A stretch of 64,000 bases of DNA from Kryptolebias marmoratus (lineage: Eukaryota; Chordata; Actinopteri; Cyprinodontiformes; Rivulidae), in NCBI RefSeq assembly GCF_001649575.2, contig NC_051446.1, forward strand, positions 21,645,632-21,709,631, written 5' to 3'. Both the position numbers and the translations under genes were made by a program. The notes under the pieces are model-generated. The model saw only the letters and a list, made by a program, of their open reading frames with translations, did not search any database and was not told the DNA's origin. Below are positions 33,590-44,629 of this stretch, in pieces (position 1 is the first letter of the stretch; each line of letters begins with the position of its first letter).

Positions 33590-34440
33590 CAGTCATCAGA
33601 TACCTCACTGGTACAACAGCCTGGTCAAAGGAGAAGATGGAAGCCTCTGACATCAAGACATGGAGGGTCTCACTCCAAGTCCAGCATCTTCAGACTGTAC
33701 ACTAAGCAAAATAAAGGAGGCAGAGGACTAGTGAGCAACACAAGCCCTATACAGAGTACATCAGGAAGAAAGTCTCCAGTGATGAACAGCTCAGTGAAGA
33801 GCAGGAGGAACCATAATGGAAAAACAAACTCCTACATGGAGTGCATCATCAGCAGATTGAGGAAGTGGCTGAGATCAACAGATCCTACCAGTGGCTAGAG
33901 AGGGCTGGACTGAAGGACAGAGGCACTAATCATGGCAGCACAAGAGCAACAGAGGCTGAAGTCTACCACAGCAGGCAGGACCTAAGATGCAGGCTGTGTA
34001 AAGATGCCCTTGAGAAAGTCCAGCACATAATAGCAGGATGTAAGATGCAAACAGGCAAAGCGCACATGGAACGCCACAACCAAGTGGCTGGAAGAGTGTA
34101 CAGCAGCGGTGGGCAACTCTGGTTCTGAAGGGCCACTATCCTGCATGTTTTACTTGTTTCTCTGCTCCAACACACCTTATTTGTATCAGTGTGTCATTAA
34201 CAGGCTTCTGCAGAACATGAAGAGGGAATTAAACCACTGAATCAGGTGTTTTGGAGCAAGGAAACAAGGAAAACATGCAGTATAGTGGCTCTCCAGGACC
34301 AGGGTTGCCTACCCCTGGTGTACAGGAACATCTGTACCGAGTATGGACTGGAAGTCCCACAGTCAAAGTTGGAGACTCCATCTAAGGTGAAGGAGAATGG
34401 CAGGGCTAAGATACTGTGGGACTTCCAGACTGACAAACAG
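33590..34440 (+). mobile_element. LINE (non-LTR retrotransposon) 3' remnant, interrupted by a MITE
   Basis: Translated plus-strand pieces in two frames, with stops and frameshifts, resemble the C-terminal part of fish non-LTR retrotransposon polyproteins: YQWLERAGLKD, then a zinc-knuckle-like CRLCKDALEKVQHIIAGCK, then YGLEVPQSK and AKILWDFQTDK. The order is that of the intact family as I recall it. It is a dead fragment without the polymerase core. A MITE splits it at 34104-34317. The subclade is not assigned. Confidence 0.75.
34104..34317 (+). mobile_element. hAT-type MITE with 8-bp target-site duplication
   Basis: A 214-bp element flanked by perfect 8-bp direct repeats GTGTACAG (34096-34103 and 34318-34325). 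Its ends are imperfect inverted repeats: CAGCGGTGGGCAACTCTGG at the left, and CCAGGGTTGCCTACCCCTG at the right. The inner arms are also inverted copies (CCTGCATGTTTTACTTGTTT against AAACAAGGAAAACATGCAG), so most of the element can fold. It has no coding capacity. An 8-bp duplication is the hAT hallmark. Removing it rejoins the LINE protein frame (GRVY-RNICTEYGLEV). Confidence 0.9.
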
Positions 34441-35070
34441 GTGGTTTTTCCCAGTGCATGCTGGGAAATCTGCAAGAACAGGACTGTGGTTGTGGTTGAG
34501 ACGAGAAGTGAGCATGAGCAGAACAAAGAGCTGGGGGAGTCGGATCTGGTATGAGTTTGTTATGTTTGGAAGGGAAACGTGAACGGACTGAGAGACATCT
34601 GTGGCATGCTGGGAAAAAGTAAACTAGTCATTAGTCATTACGTCCAACTTTAACATTTATAGCTCGAGCAGATTTTCATTCAACTTCAAACGAGTCTTGA
34701 TGCTCAGCTGCCCACTGTGAGACTGACAGGAAACAACAGCGTGGGTTTAAAGTGGGTTTAACGGCGAGAGTCGTTCGTAATGTCTTTACCACAAAGTATC
34801 AAGTTTCACTCTGATCACATTTTTCTTTAATTTGCTGCTGGCTGCTTTGCACATGTTGCATCATCTCTGTAAATGTGTGCACAAGTCAAATGTGCAGAAG
34901 GAAATCTGCTTTATTCTTCTTTTCTCTGTTGACAGCAAGCGGTAAAGTCACATTATCTCTGCCTCCAATTGGAAAAATGTCCCCCACCTGCTTTTTTATT
35001 CAGTTACTGTTTCGATATGTTCCTCTTAAAACAATTAACTTTAATCGCAGCTGTCACGAGAATCAAAGTA
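34441..35070 (+). other. Intergenic flank upstream of receptor gene B
   Basis: No gene seen. From about 34650 the sequence is a diverged copy of the region upstream of gene A. Confidence 0.4.
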
Positions 35071-35085
35071 AAGCCTGATTTATAG
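35071..35085 (+). promoter_or_regulatory. TATA-like element of receptor gene B
   Basis: AAGCCTGATTTATAG about 150 bp before the gene B start codon matches AAGCCTGATATATAA upstream of gene A. Confidence 0.4.
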
Positions 35086-35232
35086 CATATACTGCTTCTC
35101 TCCTCCCTCTGTAAGCTAGTCATCGGTCATTTGTGTCCACATGGGAGGGATTTGTCATTTCAGGCTGAGAATGAGTTCATCCTCTGTGCACAGTCTTCCT
35201 CAGCTGAAGGTAAAGAGCTTCACGCTGCAGAA

Positions 35233-35834
35233 ATGATGCACGCTGGTTTTCTCCTCCTGATCATCCTGATAGGTGAGTCTGCTCAAAGTTGGATTTCTGA
35301 TTTGCTCATTGGTGTTTTCAAATTAAAAGCTTTCCATTTTTGTTTTTATTTAATCCAAAATCCTTTTGAGGATTTGTAGTTTGCAAGTGTTTTTGCAGGG
35401 ATAATGTCACTTTTTTTTTGTAACTGACAGTAAATTTCAAACCAGAAAATAGTGACATTATTGTACCTCTCAGATTATAACACTGATGCTGGTCAAGTTT
35501 TGAAATCAGTAGTATCATTAAAAAAAAAATCAAGTATAAAGAAGAAATAAATGTTTATAAAATAAGCTACAAATGCAAAAGAGTTTACATTGTTTTGTGT
35601 GATAAAAAAATTACAGAATTTTCTAAAAAAATTGAACCTTCAGAACAAAAAAGGAGCGATAAGCAACATGTGTTTTTAAACTTCTATTTATTTGTAGTTT
35701 TTTTATATCTTCAGGCTTATATTACCAAAATCTAGATTCTTAGAATCAAGTCATTTATTTACTAAAAATTATGTTGTTTAAACTGTTTAAAACATTTCAC
35801 AATGATTTTGAAGTAACTTTAAAATATAAATCAA

Positions 35835-35871
<37 letters not shown>

Positions 35872-38800
35872 AATAATAATAATGAATAAGATTATTAGAT
35901 TATTTTAAATTTGGGTTTAAATGCTAAAATTATTTTCATTTCCCTCTTTTGGATTCCTCTAAGTTTATATTTTGTGACCTCCATATTGTTTGTCTCTTAT
36001 TCCAACCAACTTTTTTTAATTACAGCCATGGAAATTTTTTTTTTTCACATCTTCTGCCTTTTTTGTTCTACATTTGGACCCTAATCCATGATGCTCAGTC
36101 ACAAAGTTATACTTCTTTTCTGACACATTTTATTTTCTGTAGACGGGGTGTCGTGTAAGGTTTGCAGTTACCAGGATGTTCTGGATTACCTGAACCTGAC
36201 GGTAGATAACAGCGTGTTTAAACTGACCCGGCCCGTTCTGGACCACACACACACCACTGTGGTGAAGCTGGACGTCTACCTTTATGCCATCCTGGCAGTG
36301 GTTGGTGCTGAATTAAATTGTAGACATTTAATTTGTCAGATAACTGTGATCAGGATGTTTGATATTTCTGTCTTTATTCTCAGGTTGAAAAAACACAAAC
36401 GTTCATTCCTTTCATCTGGGCAACAATTGTGAGCTGACTGAGTCAATCTTACCAGCTTTTTCTTCTTGATTAATTAAATGAGATTCTTTTTAAAGTAACT
36501 CTTAGTAAACACTTTACATCTGCAGTCATCCTTACAGTCATTGTTATAATTTTACTGCAGCAGTGGAATAATGAACGTATCTCCTGGGACCCGGCTCAGT
36601 TTTGTGGAATCACTCGGTTGTCAGTTCCTGAAAACCTGCTCTGGAAACCAGACCTCTTCATCTATGAGATGTGAGTCTGCAGCACACAAAGACACAAAGT
36701 CTGTTTCATGACTAATATCAGAAAAATAAACAAATAAAGAGTTTAGGCGATAAACAGAATCTTTGAAAAACATGAAAGTTTCCAGTAAAAATGCATGAAG
36801 GAATGAAGATCACAGTCATGGCTATCTAATAAAAGTCTCATACATGTGAACAAATATATAAAAAGATGGACTGAAACCCTATGGTTCTCCCTCAGCTACT
36901 ACAGTAATATGAAAATATATATAATATATCATTCATCCTCCTGAAACCACACTAACTATCTCTAAATTGGGCCATATTTACATCTTGAACTTCATGCTTT
37001 ATGAAGAAGACTTAAACTTTGCACATGACAAAATTAATTACAGATTTCTTTCACAATCTGACTTCTTTTAGATTTAAAGGAGTGGCTGATCTTTTGAATC
37101 GATGAAGGCTTAAAATCTGGTTTCTTAAAATTATCTACAAATTAAACTTTAGGATCTCTCTCAGAAGTTGGTCCAATATTTTGTGTTTTGCTTTTAAAAA
37201 TAACACCAATATTTTCTACGAACAAGCTAGCATTTTGCTTTTGCTTATAAGACTTTTTATTTTAACCTTTTAAAGGGTTGGTAGAGCTGCCTTCATGTCC
37301 TTCATTATTCTGATTATATTTAAGTAATCTTGACCAGTGTCTGTGGGGATATTGTACAAATTGTTCTCTGGTCCTTAAATGTAGAACAACAAAAGGGTGT
37401 GTTTTTTGTGTTAGCAAATTTATGTAAAAAGCAACTCAAATTCAGTACTTTTCTGGAAAATGCTGAAGCCTTTTGGGATATCGGGTGGCTCAAATGGTTG
37501 TAAGTCCTTATTGCAGCAAAGTGCCTTTGCTGAAGTTCCCCCCTGTGGCCATTAGCTGCAAACATGTAGTTAATGGCTAAAGAGAGGTTTGTTTTAAGTT
37601 TGAACCACATTTTGATAAAGCTGGGATGACAAAGTTTTAGCCACTTCCTGAAGTTGCCATTCTGTCTCTTCCATTTTCACTTGTGTTGTAAAAATGTTTT
37701 GTCATTTATTATCCTGAGCAGAGGCAAGTTTCAGATGTTATTTGATCCAGTGTAAAAACAATCGTGGTTCACCGTTCCACAACCCATCATTCGTCCAGAT
37801 ATTGAAACTGTGAACCAGATGTTCACTCTTGTAGATTTGTTAGGGGGATTATGAGAATTTGATTGTCTATTTTATCGATCTGAAGAAGGCTTACAACCTT
37901 GTTCACTGAGGCATTCTGTGGGAGGTGCTGCAGGGCTGTCTGTGCTGTTTTCAAGAGCTATTCGGTCCCTGTATGATCAAAGCAAAAACTGTTTTCCTGG
38001 CACAAATTCAAGCTTGCTCCCAGTACAGGTTAGACTCCACAGTCAACCTGTTCATGCACAGGTTCTCCTCCACAGTCATAAAGAGGAGGGTGCCTGGTTT
38101 GGACACTTCAGAGTCTCATGCAGATGATGTGGTTCTATTGGTGTCGTTGAGCCATGACCTTCAGTGTGCACTAGGACAGGTCGTAGCCGAGTGTGAAGCA
38201 AATGGAAAGAGAGTCAGCTCCTCCAAGTCTGAGCACATGGTTCCCCGGAAAAAGGTGGAATGCTCCCTTAGGGTCGGGGGTGAGTTTCTGCTTCAGGTAA
38301 AGGGGTTCAAGTGCCTGGGAGTCTTGTACATGGGTAATAGCAGGAAGGAGTGAGAAGTGGGGTGACAGATTTGGCTTCGTCCACAGAAATGAGGGTGTTT
38401 CTCCAGTCTGCCATGGTGAAGAAGTTGAGGTGAAGCTTGTGAATTACAGGTCTGTGTGCATTCTAACCCTACCTTAGGGTCATACAGTATGGAGCACGAC
38501 TAAAAGATTGAGATGCCAGATACAGACGGCTGCATAGATATTCCTGGCCAGGATGAGGGACTCCGACATCCAGAGCGAGCTCAGAGAACAGCTGCTGCTC
38601 CTGCACATCAAAAGGAGTCAGCTGAGGTGGTTTGTGAATCTGATTAGGATGCCTCCTCTGAAGGTTTACCACTTATGTCCCGCTGGGAGGAGACTCCAGG
38701 CCAGACCCAGAACTCAACATTTTCTGCCGATCACTAACAGATCTAACAGATCAGTTTGTTTAAGACCTTGGCATAAAAGACAGCGAGCAACATGCATTCC

Positions 38801-41800
38801 TTAAACAAGTTGCATTCATCAGTTGCCACAGAATCAACTTTGCAGTTAACATAGCCTTTATACTATGCTGACATCTGGCTCCATTTTTACATATGAAAAT
38901 TTGAATTGGCACTTTTTTAAAGTGGCGTGTGAAGGATTCTTATCATAAACCTGTGCCCTTACCCTTTACACACTAAAATTCCTTCATTTTTTTCATTTAA
39001 TATGATCCAGTGTGGATAAACCAGAAAAGATCCTTTAGATTAGATGTGAAAATTAAAGCATATTAATTTTAAAATTGCAAGGCAAGACCAACAAATCACT
39101 AGATTACTAGATTACATTTAGGGCCAGAGAACTGAAATCAGAGCTGAATGGAAGATGAGGTTATGGGCACAACATGGCACTTTAGATATTTTACTAGCCT
39201 TAATTGTTTCTTATTTGCTGATCCTGCGTGTTCCTCATTTGTTTACCATGTTCAACAATCTTTATTAAAGTACACATAACAGATTTTATAGTTTTGTCAG
39301 TTTAGTATTGAACAAACACATTTATCTTGCCATCAGTAGAAAGTCCCACATCTGTTGATTCGTTTCATCACAAGTGTGAAACAGAACGCTGTACAAACAC
39401 ACCATACAAAGTGATGTGTGTGTGTGTGTGTGTGTGTTGTTTCAGGACACAGAAAGATGAAGCGCCTCTGAGTCCGTACCTGCAGGTGTCTTACAATGGG
39501 ACGGTGTCCTCTGAAGACGAAATGCGGGTGGTTAGCACCTGCAAGATGGACGTCCACAAGTTCCCCTTTGACACTCAGGAATGCAACATGACGATTGGCT
39601 CTGCAATACATTTTGGTGCGTTTGCAGTCAGAATTGTGAACAAATTTTTTAAATAGTCTTGCACCCTTACTTCCGTCTTTTCTCCCTCCGCAGTAGAGGA
39701 AATGCGATTTTTTCCCTATTCAAACTCCTCTCGGGCCACACAGTTTTCCCGAGAGTTGATGAAGACTCAGGGAGAGTGGGAGTTCCTGCAGCTGTCCATC
39801 AGTAGCACCAACATCACCCTTCAAAATAAAAGTTGGGAATTGCTCGTGTACACGGTATGCAGCACAAAAGAAGAAGCTAATTAGAAAAACACAAAAGTCA
39901 CAAAAATTCAAATCTGGAACACAACAAATCTGGAAACTGTAAATTCTTATTTTGATTTAAAAAACACACTTGCTGTCCATCTACTCATTCCCCTTGGTAG
40001 ACACCCTTAAGCTGGGGACACACTACTTTTTAAAAACATTTTTGCAGGATTTTGCTCATGATTCCTAGCTATACAAAGGTTGCACCAGTCTGCGCTAGTA
40101 GGGGACAGTCAGCATGGCGAGTTGGCACAAAATCTGTCGGTGTGTGAGGGAAACAGACCCAACTTGATCTCAGTCGCAGTCAATCGAATCTTTGAGTTTC
40201 TGGATCCAAATCTGGACGTAATCGGGTAGTGTGAACTGATCACTGACCCACCTGTGTCGCCAACACCAAATGAAAAACAGAGGGTGGGACACAGGAAATA
40301 GCATCAGAAGAGCTGATTGTCATCCACGTTTTTTACCCTTCAAATTGTCGCCCTCTCGAACATTTAATACGCTCAGTTGACAAATAGTGTAGTTTGTGAT
40401 CCCTCATCAGGCGCAGCTGTTAGGACTTTCATTTGTCATATAAAAATCTGCTGGCTTTTCAAAATCTGTAAAAACTAAAAGTTGTGTAATGTATCCCCAG
40501 TTTTATTTATTTACCCTCCTTCTTATGTTAAATTTTTCCAAAAGAATTGAGACACTACGTGTAGCCTAATTCAGGGTACTCTGTTAACCCTGGGTTGTCT
40601 GTTTTACCAGGTGACCATAAAGAGGAGACCCCTCCTCCATGTCATAAATTTCCTGCTGCCCATCCTGTTTTTCCTGATTATGGATCTCGCCTCCTTCTTC
40701 ATCGCTGACCATCGGGGGGAGAAGCTGAGCTTCAAAGTCACGGTGCTGCTGGCCATCTCTGTCCTGCTGCTCATCCTGAACGACATCCTGCCCTCCATGT
40801 CCAACAAGACTCCTCTCATAGGTACAAACTCCTACCTGAGCAACAGTTGACTTGAGATTCTCAAATAAACAGTCCTAACAGCATGTTTCCACCTTTCAGC
40901 GACCTACTGCATTGTGATTTTTGCTCTGATGCTGCTCAGTCTGTTGGAGACAATTTTGGTCACATATCTGATGGAGAAAGACTCTAAAGACGAGCTTCAG
41001 GACAACAAAGAGGACAAACACAAACTTGTTCAAACTGAGAACTATAATACAGGTGAGAATTACATGACAGGAGAAGAGCTAAAACGTATTTCACAATAAA
41101 AGGTTTTCATCACAAAAGTCAATTTAAAACCTTTGATAGAGTGCAGTCACCATTTTGTAAAATATCATTATGAATTTTGTGGGTTACAATGTAATTGATG
41201 ACCATTATAGCTTTGCATTTAAACTAAACAAGTTGGCCTCTTTCAAAATGCTAAACTTACACTTTGAAATAGGAGGAGTCAAGGTAATGCTCACATGCTT
41301 TTTCTTTTTTTACACCACAGTCTGCTCCCAATGTTTGCATGTTTTTAATCTGCGTAATTAGTAATTGCCCTATCTAGATTGTCATTCCTGTAACAAATCT
41401 GTGTTGTTAAAAGGTGAAAAGGAAACTGGCTGTTCCTGCATCTGCAGAGTGACTAAAAGGAAGAAGCAGCCTGAGCTCCTGCCTGTTGAAGAGGTATGTG
41501 CACAGCTATGGGAGGCCCTTTCGGACAAAAATCATTCTTCTTACATACACTATCACACCCTCTCATCTGAATCTATCTGACCTGCAGGAGGCCCACAGTC
41601 TGCTGAAGGATGAAAACAATAAGAGAAGGATTAAAATTTACTCTAAAATTTAAGATATTCCATATGTATTTCCTATTTTTAAAATTTTATAATAGAAATA
41701 GGCCCTGGTAATGTAATGTTTTGTAATATTTTTAAATGTAGTTATTTTTTTCAAGGTGAAAACCGTCTGAAAGCCTATTATGAACAGTGAATGTAAGAGG

Positions 41801-42847
41801 GTTTGATGGTTTGAAGACATTTGCAAACCAATGCGTGGAGATGTCCATGTGGATGATCTAAACCCAGACAGCGTCTCACTTGGCTGCGACTTGGCAGGAA
41901 TTAGGAACATGTTCAGTAAAATCGCCAAGAAAATTGATCTATAAATAGTCACACAATCGTTGCAGGTGTCTGGAAGCCATTTCAAACCCTTCTCAAATTA
42001 GGAAGCGTGAGAAATGTGAGAAAACTTTGTGATGGATTGGCTAAATTGTGACAAATTAGAGACCAAAACCAAGCCATGGCCCTGCGTGATTCGAACTTCT
42101 TCTCTCTGGTCCACACCGCTTCATGTCTGATGACGTGACGTGAAATGATTGCTGGACTGTCACACATACCTAACCCACCACTCTTTAATGATATTCTCAC
42201 GCCTGTCAAGCAGAAAGTGTCAGAAATCTGCAGTTATGTCTCCAGAATGTTGTGCAATCGTTCTGCACATATCTGGCAAATTTCAGGCTCAAATCCTAGA
42301 GACAGTTTGTGCGACATTTCTGTGGCATAAGCAAATTTGTCAATTCAGTGGGATTTCAAAAAAAAAATTGATGTTGTGTGTCAAACTAATCACAACCCAG
42401 TGAGCTTTGCAGCCTTATTAGTAGATTTTTACACACAACTTTCTGTTCATAGCTGGTTGCACACTAACACAGAGCCTTCTCTTGGGCCAATTTTGTCTCG
42501 TCTTTATTATCTAGCCCTGTGTTGAGGATACATTATGTAAAAAGCAGAAAAGAACCTAGTCATGCAGAGCTATTTGAATTTGAGTTAAACAGTAAAGTAC
42601 TGGATTAAGAATATCTGTCTGTGTGCAGGTGAACAACATCATTCAGTCAGGAGAGTCTCACGTGTTGCTGCTGATCCTGGACGAGTTGAAGAAGCTGCAG
42701 AAAAATGCTTATTTACATCACGGCTGCAAAGAGGAGAGCACTAAGTCCGTTTACTGGGCGAAAAGAATCAACAGAGCTTTCTTCGTTTTCTACGTCGTCA
42801 CTGTTTTGCTCTTTTTATCCTTCATCTTCATGGAATGGAACTCTTAA
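35233..42847 (+). CDS. Receptor gene B: 5-HT3-like Cys-loop channel subunit, sister of gene A
   Basis: Ten exons: 35233-35272, 36143-36300, 36384-36428, 36561-36670, 39446-39615, 39694-39854, 40611-40821, 40900-41052, 41414-41493, 42629-42847. Every exon has the same length and phase as in gene A, giving 448 residues. The start MMHAGFLLLIILI aligns with that of gene A; an in-frame ATG at 35131 is disregarded because gene A has no counterpart. Cys-loop C150-C164 with FPFD, M2 GEKLSF with Glu at -1', and M4 ending MEWNS. The loop-B Trp position is Ala171. The M3-M4 loop has C356, C358 and C360. Exon 7, intron 7 and the start of exon 8 are identical to gene A, whereas ligand-binding exons 5 and 6 differ. 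Intron 4 (2.8 kb) holds a LINE remnant, and its 3' end has a TG repeat just before the exon 5 acceptor. A functional gene is likely. Confidence 0.92.
35836..35884 (+). repeat. (CAA)n(TAA)n microsatellite
   Basis: About 35 bp of CAA units followed by about 14 bp of TAA units, in intron 1 of gene B. Confidence 0.9.
37845..38720 (+). mobile_element. LINE reverse-transcriptase remnant in intron 4 of gene B
   Basis: Frameshifted plus-strand fragments follow the order of a non-LTR reverse transcriptase C-terminal half. IDLKKAYN at about 37880 comes first, then a region containing ADDVVLLVSLSHDLQ (the catalytic ADD box, about 38120), SSSKSEHMV, KGFKCLGVLYMG and finally HIKRSQLRWFVNLIRMPPL (about 38610). 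Several stops and frameshifts make it inactive. It lies in the same orientation as the host gene. Confidence 0.8.
39417..39438 (+). repeat. (TG)n microsatellite at the exon 5 acceptor of gene B
   Basis: About 11 TG units run to within 10 bases of the acceptor at 39445, replacing most of the usual pyrimidine tract. Confidence 0.9.
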
Positions 42848-44629
42848 AAATGTTGGAAGAACTCCTTGTAGCGCGAGCTGCAGATCCACCTGAGCATGTA
42901 AACTGTTTGTGCAGTGGTGTTGTTGAATCTGACGTCGTGTGTAAACATCACTGTAAATCTGTGTTATGCTTTTAGAAAAGCAGGCTCTGCTTTGCATTTT
43001 GAGCAAAACTAATGTGGATTAGCATTTCAGACTTCCAAAACTATTAATCGATTAGGCATGTGCATTTATTACTTGAATGAATACTTCACATAAAGAAATG
43101 GAATGTTTGTTCTTAAATATATTTTTGTTTTGCGCTAAAAGTCCAAAAGTTATTGGTTAGAATATACATTCAAGATTTGTATAAGAAGCTACAGCTTCAG
43201 CCTTCAAAATGTTTACTTAATTTAAATGCACATGTATTCTTCTGTGTGTTAATTTAAAAAACTGATAAGAGGAGGGGAATACATTTCTTACGTGTGAAAA
43301 AAGTTTGTTTTTCTTTTATAAATTCAAATCAGGAAAAAAAAACCCTTTCAGAAACAATTAAAATGAATGAGCAATAGGGTAGTGCATGTTTTTATAGAGC
43401 AGCAGCAAGAGAGAATCAGCAACATGGAAACTTAATATGAATAAAATGAAGAGGTTATCTGATTATAAGACTCTTTTTTGAATATTAGTGCAGGTTTAGC
43501 TGCTGAGCAGAAAGGAAAATCATCACTTCTGTAGTTAAACTGACTGATTCTGTTTTACAACAAAAGATTCAGAAAGGAGATCAGATTTTAACTTAACATC
43601 TATGAGTCCTGCTAACTTTCATTCCTCTCTAACATGACCAAGGTAGTCTCCAACCCTGGTTCACAGGGCCACCATTCTGCATGTTTTCCTTGTTCCTCTG
43701 CTCCAACACTCCTAATTTGAATCAATGTGTGATTAACGGGCTTCTGCAGAACATGAAGAGGTAATTTAACCACTGAATCAGGTGTGTTGGAGCAGGGGAA
43801 ACAAGGAAAACATGCAGGGTAGTCGCCACCCCTGCTGTAAAGATTTTTTTGTAACCATTTTCACTTTTATTATTTCTGAACAAGTGCCAGGCAGCTGCCT
43901 AAAAAACTCACCGCTGCTCATTTTTATTTCCACCTTTGCTTTCGTCAGCAGGCAGTAATGTCTCTTTCTGTGTTCAACACATACTCTGAGCACCAACATG
44001 TCATGATTTTTCAGTATCGCATGGGATTGTGCATTAAGTCCTTTGCAAGGTTTTACCCAAACAGCTTTAACTCCATCCCTTTTCATCATAAGATGATCTT
44101 ATAAATCTGTACCTTCAAGAAATGTTATGCCTTTAAATAATTGTGACTGAAACAAAGTGATAAAAGAATAAAACAAACTTTATGCCTCAGTTAGCCTCCA
44201 TTAGCCTTCTCATTCATTCATTTAGTGCAAAATCTCAAATTATTTAAAACGACTATTGATGCTCCATCATCTTCCATCCTTTGTGGAGCTTTAAATTTTG
44301 ATCTCATTGAGGAATATTATTTGTTTAACCTTGACCAAATTGAAGAACATTAATACAAGATCATATTTATGAGGGTCCGGTGAAGCCAGTTTTCCTTATT
44401 TGTAATTTAATGTGGAAAGAATTTGTACATTGATGAAAGACATGTGGGCGTATTTGTCTGCAGATGGCTCTCAGACTAATGGAAATATGAGAAAGAAAAA
44501 AGACCCACACATCAGTGATCGTGTTTGCCCAGCCCCTTTTCAGCATTACACCACGGTATCATTATCACAAAATATCTGAAAACAGCTCATGCAGCTCAGA
44601 AAGGACGAGTGTCTGCATGAGTTTTCCAA
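42848..44629 (+). other. Intergenic region between genes B and C
   Basis: No coding frame is supported. AATAAA at 43440-43445 may end gene B. A MITE copy lies at about 43641-43837. The rest is AT-rich single-copy-looking sequence. Confidence 0.5.
43641..43837 (+). mobile_element. Second hAT-type MITE copy
   Basis: About 197 bp, closely related to the element at 34104-34317: shared inner arms (TTCTGCATGTTTTCCTTG against ACAAGGAAAACATGCAG), shared centre (TTCTGCAGAACATGAAGAG), and termini CTCCAACCCTGG and CGCCACCCCTG. No clear 8-bp flanking duplication remains, so it may be older or decayed at its ends. Confidence 0.75.

Noticed and set aside
33383..33898. 171-codon frame as a real gene
   Set aside because: Crosses a frameshifted LINE fragment and has no consistent coding signal.
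35131..35235. Upstream in-frame ATG as the gene B start
   Set aside because: It would put a long polar stretch before the signal peptide; gene A starts at the position matching 35233.
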